A stretch of DNA of 28,015 nucleotides from Thermoplasmata archaeon. GTDB taxonomy: Archaea; Thermoplasmatota; Thermoplasmata; Halarchaeoplasmatales; Halarchaeoplasmataceae. The stretch covers positions 1-28,015 of the forward strand of contig JAFDTP010000013.1 in assembly GCA_019594195.1 (NCBI GenBank), given 5' to 3'. The translations under genes were made by a program, and so were the position numbers. Under the pieces are notes generated by a model that ran no database searches, was not told the origin of the DNA, and worked only from the letters and a program-made list of their open reading frames with translations. Below, one piece after another: positions 23,254-28,015 of this stretch (within the stretch, counting starts at the first letter, position 1; every line of letters starts with the position of its first letter).

Positions 23254-24192
23254 ATGTTCGATAAACTAAAAAATAAATTATCTGGGTTGACAAAATCCAG
23301 CAAAGAAGAGATCGAAGGAGAACCCGATGAAGCATTCGTAAACGGGTGGGGTTCCAAGATAAAAGAAAGCAAGATAGAGGATATCCTCTGGGACCTTAAA
23401 GTTTCTCTTCTCGAAGCCGATGTTGCCCTTCCTGTGGTCGATGAGATCCAAGAAAGAGTGAAAGAGGACCTGATAGGAAGGAAGATAAGTCGGAAATACG
23501 AGCTGGAAGAAGTGGTCGAAGCCAGTTTGAAAAAGGCCGTGAAATCAGCTCTTAAAACTGAAAAGATCGATTTTGATAAAAGGGTTAAAAACGCAGAGAA
23601 ACCTTTCTCTATAATGTTCATCGGCGTGAACGGGACGGGAAAAACGACCACTATAGCCAAAATAGGTAAAAGGATGCAGGAACAGGGTTTCAGCTGTGTT
23701 TTAGCTGCTGCGGACACTTTTAGAGCGGGTGCTTTAGAACAGATTCAAGAACACGGTAACAAACTCGGGGCTAAAGTCATAAAGCATTCCCAGGGAAGTG
23801 ATCCGGCTGCCGTAGCCTATGATGCCCTTGAACATGCAGAGGCCAGGGGAAAAGATATTGTTCTCATAGACACCGCTGGTAGGATGCAGACCAACAAGAA
23901 TTTGATGAGTGAGATGGAAAAAATAAAGAGGGTCGCCGAACCAGATATGATAATATTCGTCGGCGACGCTTTAGCGGGGAGTGATGCCGTCGAACAGGCA
24001 AAGGAGTTCGAGAACTCGGTCGGTATAGACGGTGTGATATTGACAAAGATAGATGCAGATGCCAAGGGTGGTGCCGCATTGTCGATAGGACACGCCGTAG
24101 GTAGGCCTATGCTTTTTGTCGGAACTGGAGAGGGATACGACGATCTAGTCGATTTCGACGAAGAATGGATGGTCGAAAGATTGTTCGACTGA
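23254..24192 (+). CDS. ftsY: Signal recognition particle receptor FtsY
   Basis: A 312-residue SRP-GTPase that docks ribosome-SRP complexes at the membrane. The N-terminal N domain is a four-helix bundle (~20-110) preceded by a short basic A region (MFDKLKNKLSGLTKSSKEE). The G domain has G1 GVNGTGKTTT (124-133), the SRP-family DTFRAGALEQ (154-163), G3 DTAGRMQTN (206-214), TKIDADAKGGAALS and the terminal GTGEGYDDLVDFD typical of FtsY. It is shorter than bacterial FtsY because the acidic A domain is minimal, as usual in archaea. It is the last gene of the LX-pfdA-ftsY group; T-rich sequence lies about 30-45 bases after the stop. Confidence 0.95.
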   Translation: MFDKLKNKLSGLTKSSKEEIEGEPDEAFVNGWGSKIKESKIEDILWDLKVSLLEADVALPVVDEIQERVKEDLIGRKISRKYELEEVVEASLKKAVKSALKTEKIDFDKRVKNAEKPFSIMFIGVNGTGKTTTIAKIGKRMQEQGFSCVLAAADTFRAGALEQIQEHGNKLGAKVIKHSQGSDPAAVAYDALEHAEARGKDIVLIDTAGRMQTNKNLMSEMEKIKRVAEPDMIIFVGDALAGSDAVEQAKEFENSVGIDGVILTKIDADAKGGAALSIGHAVGRPMLFVGTGEGYDDLVDFDEEWMVERLFD

Positions 24193-24268
24193 AAATCAGA
24201 GCTCAAAACACTACTTGATAAAAGTTTTCCCTTTTTAAACGTTCTTTCGCCAATCAAATGGCACAAAC

Positions 24269-24284
24269 TATTTATACTATAAAG
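24269..24284 (+). promoter_or_regulatory. TATA region of the 142-aa hypothetical gene
   Basis: CTATTTATACTATAAA-type sequence lies 40-57 bases before the ATG. Transcription from about 24300 would give a leader of about 25 bases containing GAGG. Confidence 0.45.
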
Positions 24285-24325
24285 GGCAAAATTACTTAAC
24301 AGATAAGCTAAGAGGACTCAATACT

Positions 24326-24754
24326 ATGGCTGAAGTAAATGATGATGGATTTATTCGATATGATGATGATTCACCAGAACCGATAAAGGTCAACGAACTT
24401 ACGACTGCCATAAAAAACAGTATCGACGAGGACGGTATGGAGACCAGTGCAGCCCAGATGATGGCTGAACATGTTTTGAATTTTTTTGGGTTCAATGACA
24501 GGATAATCGATAATATTTTAGAACAAGAAGACCGCGACGTATTCTACATGCTGGAAGATGCGGGCCTCCTGACCACTGAGCGTGAAGAGACAACCCTTTA
24601 CGACGGTAGAGAGTGGAGGATACATTACTGGCTCTTCGAAAAGGAGAAGATAATCAAAAAGATAAGGTCCGCCGCACAGAAGAGCGAGGAAAAAAGCGAA
24701 GAGCAGAACATCTATGACGAAGTACCTGACGGAGTCTGGTCTTCTAGAGGCTAA
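24326..24754 (+). CDS. Conserved archaeal hypothetical, winged-helix-like (DUF6015-like)
   Basis: A 142-residue protein. The N-terminal 20 residues are acidic. Residues ~24-60 form two helices (VNELTTAIKNSIDEDGMETSAA cut: ELTTAIKNSI, then MMAEHVLNFFGFNDRIIDNIL). EDRDVFYMLEDAGLLTTERE and the following beta-hairpin TTLYDGREWRIHYWLFEKEKI look like the recognition helix and wing of a winged-helix domain. The charged C-terminus is probably disordered. The pattern reminds me of an archaeal family annotated DUF6015; I could not check this. It has its own promoter and lies between ftsY and tRNA-Pro. A role in transcription is possible but not shown. Confidence 0.65.
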   Translation: MAEVNDDGFIRYDDDSPEPIKVNELTTAIKNSIDEDGMETSAAQMMAEHVLNFFGFNDRIIDNILEQEDRDVFYMLEDAGLLTTEREETTLYDGREWRIHYWLFEKEKIIKKIRSAAQKSEEKSEEQNIYDEVPDGVWSSRG

Positions 24755-24840
24755 AGAAGGATGATGAACTCTTTTCAAAAAATCTTTATTCTATCTTATT
24801 TTCTTTCTATATATACTTAGATAAATTTGGAGAAATGGGA

Positions 24841-24915
24841 TGGGCCCGCCGAAATTTGAATTCGGGTACCGGCGTCCCGAACGCCGAAGGATCGACCAAG
24901 CTACCCCACGGGCCC
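24841..24915 (-). tRNA. tRNA-Pro (anticodon CGG)
   Basis: A 75-base cloverleaf on the minus strand. Acceptor GGGCCCG pairs with CGGGCCC and the discriminator is A. The anticodon stem CGGCG/CGCCG encloses loop TTCGGGA with anticodon CGG, which reads CCG. The T arm is CCGAA-TTCAAAT-TTCGG. There is no intron and no encoded CCA. A TATA-like CTTTTTATTTG lies about 30-40 bases upstream on the same strand. Confidence 0.95.
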
Positions 24916-24960
24916 ACCATGGAGCGTCCTAGTACAACGACATCTCAAATAAAAAGGTTA

Positions 24961-25389
24961 CTAAAGATCAAGATCCTCGCTCTTTACAGGTTCTTCTTCA
25001 ATCAGACCTGTCATTTTATCCAATAGAACTTCTACACTCTCGTCAGAAAAGTACAGATGAGAAGGACAACTGCAGTCCGAACAACCAAAATCCTCTACGC
25101 GCGTGAATTGTTTATTCTTGTCAAGTGAAAGAGCACTTTCGCATTCTTTTTCTTTTCCTGCCTCGAAAGCTATCGCTTCCAATATCTCAGCTTCTTCTAA
25201 GAGGTAATCTATATGCCAGTGTTTAGTCTTTTCAGAACTCAAATGGCGCGATACTCTAGCCTCTAAATTATTTTGAGCCGAGCCAGTATAGATGTAATTA
25301 CCTTCTTTAAATTCGATCTCGCCTAATGCCCCTATCGTTTTCACCAACGGCTTTTTCAAATTTATCAATAGTAAGTAAACACCTTCCAT
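24961..25389 (-). CDS. GIY-YIG nuclease-like DUF123 protein
   Basis: A 142-residue DUF123 protein of the GIY-YIG superfamily. The GVYLLLINL start and EGNYIYTGSAQNNLEARVSRHL correspond to the GIY and YIG strands with the Arg helix. KHWHIDYLLEEAEI and the Cys-rich GCSDCSCPSHLYF are diagnostic of DUF123. Members are single-domain proteins with unproven nuclease activity, some fused to DNA-repair enzymes. A TATA-like stretch (ATAAATAAAAAATAC on the minus strand, about 25420-25435) predicts a short leader or none, and no clear ribosome binding site is seen. tRNA-Pro lies downstream on the same strand. Confidence 0.88.
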   Translation of the reverse strand: MEGVYLLLINLKKPLVKTIGALGEIEFKEGNYIYTGSAQNNLEARVSRHLSSEKTKHWHIDYLLEEAEILEAIAFEAGKEKECESALSLDKNKQFTRVEDFGCSDCSCPSHLYFSDESVEVLLDKMTGLIEEEPVKSEDLDL

Positions 25390-25503
25390 TTTTTACTGCC
25401 GTCATAGAGAACAGATACGATGTATTTTTTATTTATCGTACAACCCATTATCTCTACCATGTGATGATCTTTTTCCTCGGTAAATGCAAAAAGTTAATAA
25501 CGC

Positions 25504-25532
25504 CTAACAACTTGACATCCTTGTCGTGTTAG
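25504..25532. repeat. Imperfect inverted repeat upstream of the L3 operon
   Basis: CTAACA (25504-25509) pairs with TGTTAG (25527-25532), and inside it GACA (25514-25517) pairs with TGTC (25522-25525). The internal loop is asymmetric. No T run follows. It sits between the divergent DUF123 promoter and the L3-operon promoters, so an operator is as likely as an RNA hairpin. Confidence 0.35.
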
Positions 25533-25589
25533 TGATCCAAATACCCGTGAAGCGATTTTTGAGGTATAAAGAAGGCTAAAACCGTTAGA

Positions 25590-25668
25590 TTTAAATACAA
25601 AAGGTCTGTAATGACCCATTACATCGTCTGTTGACCAGACGTGAAAGGGCAATCCGGTTAGGATCCCT
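25590..25668 (+). promoter_or_regulatory. Distal TATA box and three adjacent hairpins upstream of L3
   Basis: TTTAAATA (25590-25597) is a TATA box predicting transcription from about 25616; GTATAAAG at about 25564 is another candidate. Three hairpins follow one another: TGTAAT/ATTACA with loop GACCC (25607-25623), CGTCTG/CAGACG with loop TTGAC (about 25625-25641), and AGGG-ATCC/GGAT-CCCT with a two-base bulge and loop GGTTA (25646-25668). No reading frame of note crosses the region. It may be a leader segment of the longer L3 transcript or a small RNA. The first hairpin begins slightly before the predicted start. Confidence 0.4.
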
Positions 25669-25675
25669 ATATAAA
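25668..25675 (+). promoter_or_regulatory. Proximal TATA box of the L3 operon
   Basis: TATATAAA predicts transcription from about 25694, leaving a leader of about 136 bases before the L3 ATG. This is the longest predicted leader in the window. Confidence 0.55.
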
Positions 25676-25693
25676 CACGTCACGGTCAATGGA

Positions 25694-25829
25694 CCCAGGA
25701 TGCAGTTCCTAGGATCCAAGGAGCTCTGCTCTAGGATCGATTTAGTCGATAAAGCAAAAAGAGCTCTGCTCTAGGATCGAAGAACGTTATCCTGGTGATT
25801 CGCTTGGTCAACAAGATCGAGGTGTAGTC
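25694..25829 (+). promoter_or_regulatory. Structured leader of the L3-L4-L23-L2 operon
   Basis: The first bases of the predicted mRNA, CCAGGAT (25695-25701), can pair with ATCCTGG (25789-25795). Next to it GTTC (25705-25708) can pair with GAAC (25782-25785). Inside this long-range helix are two hairpin-forming copies of the 20-base repeat and ATCGA/TCGAT (25736-25750). TAGGATC occurs at 25710, 25732 and 25772, and once more at 25659 upstream. GGTCAA at 25684 and 25806 could alternatively pair with TTGACC at 25631. The ribosome binding site GAGGTG follows before the ATG. A feedback-control element for the operon is inferred. Confidence 0.5.
25721..25780 (+). repeat. Exact 20-bp direct repeat, two copies 40 bp apart
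   Basis: GAGCTCTGCTCTAGGATCGA is at 25721-25740 and again, with no mismatch, at 25761-25780, separated by a 20-bp AT-rich spacer. Each copy starts with a small hairpin (GAGC-TCT-GCTC). Confidence 0.9.
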
Positions 25830-26828
25830 ATGGTAGAAACACATCATCCAAGAAGAGGTTCGATGGGATATTCGCCCCGAAAACGCGCTAAAAGCATGGT
25901 TCCAAAGATAAGATCATGGCCGGAATGGAATGGAGAGCCAAAGGTACAAGGTTTTCCCGGATACAAGGCCGGCATGAGTCACGCCTTTGTGGTCGATTAC
26001 AGAAACGAAAGTACAACTTCTGGACAGGAAGTTAGGATACCTATAACTATCGTTGAAGTCCCTCCAATCAGAGTAAGTGGTCTACGGTTCTATGAAAATA
26101 CGCATGAAGGCCTAAGAACGATGGGGGAAGTATGGGCTAACGATGTTGATAGATCACTCGAAAAAAGACTTCCTATCCCAGATCATCACGATACTGATGA
26201 GATGTGGGAAAGTATAGATAGAGATTTAGTAGACGATGTTAGGGCCATAATAAATACTCAACCTAAAATGGTCTCAGGGGTGCCGAGTAAGACACCTGAG
26301 ATCATGGAGCTTAGGATAGGAGGAGGAACTATACCTGAAAGGATAGATAAATCCGAAGATATCTTGGGAGAAGATCTCGGATATAGAGAATTCTGTGAGT
26401 CCGGCAGGATGATCGACGTTTCCGCGATCACTAAAGGTAAAGGATTTCAGGGTCATGTTAAGAGATGGGGAGTTAAACTTCTTCAGCATAAGAACAGCAA
26501 ATCGGTAAGAAACGTAGGTAATACCGGCGTGTTTAGACCTGGATATACTAGACCAACAGTGCCTCAGGCAGGACAGATGGGCCTGCATCAGAGGACTGAA
26601 TTCAATAAAAGGGTCCTTAAGATCGGAGAAGAAGGCGAAGAAGTCACGCCCGAAGGAGGTTTCATAAATTATGGTGTTATCGAAAACGATTACGTTATAT
26701 TACACGGATCGATACCCGGTCCTTCCAAGAGGTTAGTAGTTATGAGAGATGGAGTTAGAGATGAAAAATATGAGGTTCACGAACCAAATCTCACCTATAT
26801 ATCTACAGAATCGAACCAAGGGGGTTAA
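25830..26828 (+). CDS. rpl3: Ribosomal protein L3
   Basis: A 332-residue large-subunit protein that helps initiate 50S assembly near the peptidyl-transferase centre. HHPRRGSMGYSPRKRAKSMVP at the start (read here as HHPRRGSMGYSPRKRA), GFPGYKAGMSHAFVVD, DVSAITKGKGFQGHVKRWGVK and PGYTRPTVPQAGQMGLHQRTEFNKRV are archaeal/eukaryotic L3 blocks. The ATG is preceded by GAGGTG. It is the first gene of the conserved L3-L4-L23-L2 operon, and L4 starts four bases after its stop. The upstream leader is structured. Confidence 0.97.
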   Translation: MVETHHPRRGSMGYSPRKRAKSMVPKIRSWPEWNGEPKVQGFPGYKAGMSHAFVVDYRNESTTSGQEVRIPITIVEVPPIRVSGLRFYENTHEGLRTMGEVWANDVDRSLEKRLPIPDHHDTDEMWESIDRDLVDDVRAIINTQPKMVSGVPSKTPEIMELRIGGGTIPERIDKSEDILGEDLGYREFCESGRMIDVSAITKGKGFQGHVKRWGVKLLQHKNSKSVRNVGNTGVFRPGYTRPTVPQAGQMGLHQRTEFNKRVLKIGEEGEEVTPEGGFINYGVIENDYVILHGSIPGPSKRLVVMRDGVRDEKYEVHEPNLTYISTESNQGG

Positions 26829-26832
26829 GTGA

Positions 26833-27600
26833 ATGCAAGCAAAAGTTTACAGTTTAGAAGGAGAAGAAAAGGAAGAGATAGAATTACCGTCACCCTTTGT
26901 AGAGGAGATACGTCCCGACATAATAAGAAGGGCGGTCGAGGCTTCTGAGGCAAATAAAAAACAACCTTACGGTGCTTCATCGGATGCAGGTATGAGACAT
27001 GCCACCGAGATGGAGGGTGTTGGTCAAGGTATGGCTAGAGTTCAAAGACTGACTCAGTATGGGGGAGCAAGAGCAGCTGAGAGCCCTCAAACTCGTGGTG
27101 GTAGACGAGCTCATCCTCCCAAACCGGAGAAAGACTTAGGAAAAAAACTCAATAGACAGGCGAAAGATAAGGCGAGAAGATCAGCCCTAGCAGCGATGAC
27201 CGATATAGAATTAGTGGAAAACAGAGGACATGAAATAGATGATGACTCCTTGAAATTGCCGATAGTAATAGAAGACGATATCGAAAGTCTTGAAAAAACC
27301 AAAGAAGCCGTAGATCTATTGGAGACCCTTGGCATTTATTCGGATGTGAAGAGAGCCAAAAAAGGAAAAAACATAAGATCAGGTAAAGGAAAGATGAGAA
27401 ACAGGAAATACAGGATCCCTAACAGCATATTGGTCGTTCTGGGTGAAGATGCGACCGGAAAGAGGGCCTTTTCCAATCTTCCGGGTGTTACTGTAAAAAG
27501 TCCAGCCCAACTGACCATCGAAGATATGGCTCCAGGCGGTACGATAGGTAGATTGGCCCTTTTCAGTGCCAACGCTATCAAAGAATTGGAGGAATGGTAA
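26833..27600 (+). CDS. rpl4: Ribosomal protein L4
   Basis: A 255-residue archaeal L4 (L1e/L4 family). VYSLEGEEKEEIELPSPF at the N-terminus, PYGASSDAGMRHATEMEGVGQGMARVQR and the basic tunnel-lining loop GGRRAHPPKPEKDLGKKLNRQAKDKARRSALAA (shown in part: GGRRAHPPKPEKDLGKKLN) are diagnostic. The C-terminal globular part ends VKSPAQLTIEDMAPGGTIGRLALFS. In bacteria L4 represses its own operon; whether the leader upstream of L3 serves such a purpose here is unknown. L23 overlaps or follows within a few bases. Confidence 0.97.
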   Translation: MQAKVYSLEGEEKEEIELPSPFVEEIRPDIIRRAVEASEANKKQPYGASSDAGMRHATEMEGVGQGMARVQRLTQYGGARAAESPQTRGGRRAHPPKPEKDLGKKLNRQAKDKARRSALAAMTDIELVENRGHEIDDDSLKLPIVIEDDIESLEKTKEAVDLLETLGIYSDVKRAKKGKNIRSGKGKMRNRKYRIPNSILVVLGEDATGKRAFSNLPGVTVKSPAQLTIEDMAPGGTIGRLALFSANAIKELEEW

Positions 27601-27602
27601 AT

Positions 27603-27872
27603 ATGGCTGAATATGAATCACCACATAAAATAATATATCATCCTTACGTCACCGAAAAAACCATGATGGAGATGGAAGATGAGAACAAGTTAGAATTCAT
27701 AGTGGACTTGAAAGCGAACAAACCGCAGATAATAGATGCTGCTGAAGAATTGTTCGATGCTGAGGTAGAAAAAGTCAATACCAGGATCGATAAAAACGGT
27801 AAAAGAGCGATAGTTAAATTCACGGATGAGTATTCTGCTGAAGAGATAGGAATGAGGATAGGGGTGTTCTGA
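27603..27872 (+). CDS. rpl23: Ribosomal protein L23
   Basis: An 89-residue L23, located at the polypeptide exit and a docking site for [25 protein letters not shown] and [16 protein letters not shown] are family blocks. I prefer ATG 27603 over ATG 27594 because GGAGG (27588-27592) is only one base from the first but ten bases from the second, and [14 protein letters not shown] is a normal family start. L2 follows after two bases. Confidence 0.95.
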   Translation: MAEYESPHKIIYHPYVTEKTMMEMEDENKLEFIVDLKANKPQIIDAAEELFDAEVEKVNTRIDKNGKRAIVKFTDEYSAEEIGMRIGVF

Positions 27873-27874
27873 AT

Positions 27875-28015
27875 ATGGGTAGACGAATCATTCCACAAAG
27901 AAGAGGAAAAGGATCTTCAACTTATCAATCTCCGAGTCACAGACATCTGGCAAAACCCGGATATCCAAAAAACCAAGAGACTGTCGGAGAAGTCATAGAT
28001 ATACATCACGCTCCA
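27875..28015 (+). CDS. rpl2: Ribosomal protein L2, 3' truncated by the window
   Basis: The first 47 residues of archaeal L2 ([20 protein letters not shown], then [13 protein letters not shown] and a VIDIHHAP strand). The rest lies beyond the window. It starts two bases after the L23 stop in the conserved order L3-L4-L23-L2. Confidence 0.95.
   Translation, partial: MGRRIIPQRRGKGSSTYQSPSHRHLAKPGYPKNQETVGEVIDIHHAP

Noticed and set aside
23157..23717. 186-codon minus-strand frame opposite pfdA/ftsY
   Set aside because: Complement shadow of the FtsY coding sequence with low-complexity Ser/Leu content.
1..28015. CRISPR arrays, insertion sequences, integrases, phage genes or toxin-antitoxin pairs
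   Set aside because: None seen: no regularly spaced repeats beyond the two-copy leader repeat, no transposase or integrase motifs, and no composition break marking an island.

Overview
This is a compact stretch of an archaeal chromosome, about 41% GC by eye. The archaeal markers are ribosomal proteins L15e and LX (L18a), archaeal-length L3, L4 and L23, a NOG1-type GTPase, prefoldin alpha, FtsY, a long acidic FKBP isomerase, a DUF123 GIY-YIG protein, a two-subunit 2-oxoacid:ferredoxin oxidoreductase, TATA-type promoters with many leaderless starts, and two tRNAs without an encoded CCA. Arginine is written mostly AGA/AGG and many proteins are rich in Asp/Glu. I read it as an uncultured euryarchaeal lineage, possibly Thermoplasmatota-like. 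The domain is secure; the phylum is a guess.

Layout. 1-2.4 kb: surface-glycan genes (a truncated flippase and a UDP-HexNAc-type dehydrogenase). 2.5-5.6 kb: a YVTN beta-propeller protein, a nucleoside-deaminase-type amidohydrolase and a GyrI-like ligand-binding protein. 5.6-8.7 kb (minus strand): an operon of a small Cys-rich protein and 2-oxoacid:ferredoxin oxidoreductase alpha and beta. 8.8-13.5 kb: succinate dehydrogenase/fumarate reductase A and B, an aspartase/fumarase-family lyase and, convergent with it, a cyanophycinase-family peptidase. 13.5-17.7 kb: a methyltransferase, a THEP1 NTPase, an MscS channel, UDP-glucose dehydrogenase and a 55-residue zinc-ribbon protein. 17.9-20.2 kb: tRNA-Arg(CCT), an AIM24-family protein, two small membrane proteins and FKBP. 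20.3-24.8 kb: translation and protein-targeting genes (NOG1, L15e, LX, prefoldin alpha, FtsY), a frameshifted small membrane gene and a conserved hypothetical. 24.8-28.0 kb: tRNA-Pro(CGG), DUF123, then the start of the large ribosomal operon (L3, L4, L23, L2), which runs off the window.

How the parts may work together. The 8.8-13.5 kb block suggests an aspartate route: the cyanophycinase-like enzyme releases beta-Asp-Arg, an unseen dipeptidase would yield aspartate, the aspartase-like lyase makes fumarate, and SdhAB reduces it to succinate. This is inference. The Kor operon would link 2-oxoacid oxidation to ferredoxin reduction. The two nucleotide-sugar dehydrogenases and the flippase point to an acidic surface glycan.

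No CRISPR array, insertion sequence, integrase or phage gene was seen. The most interesting non-coding structure is the 440-bp region upstream of L3. It holds tandem promoters, three adjacent hairpins and a leader with an exact 20-bp repeat enclosed by a long-range helix. A second pattern is that several convergent gene pairs end inside shared inverted repeats that also encode their stop codons.
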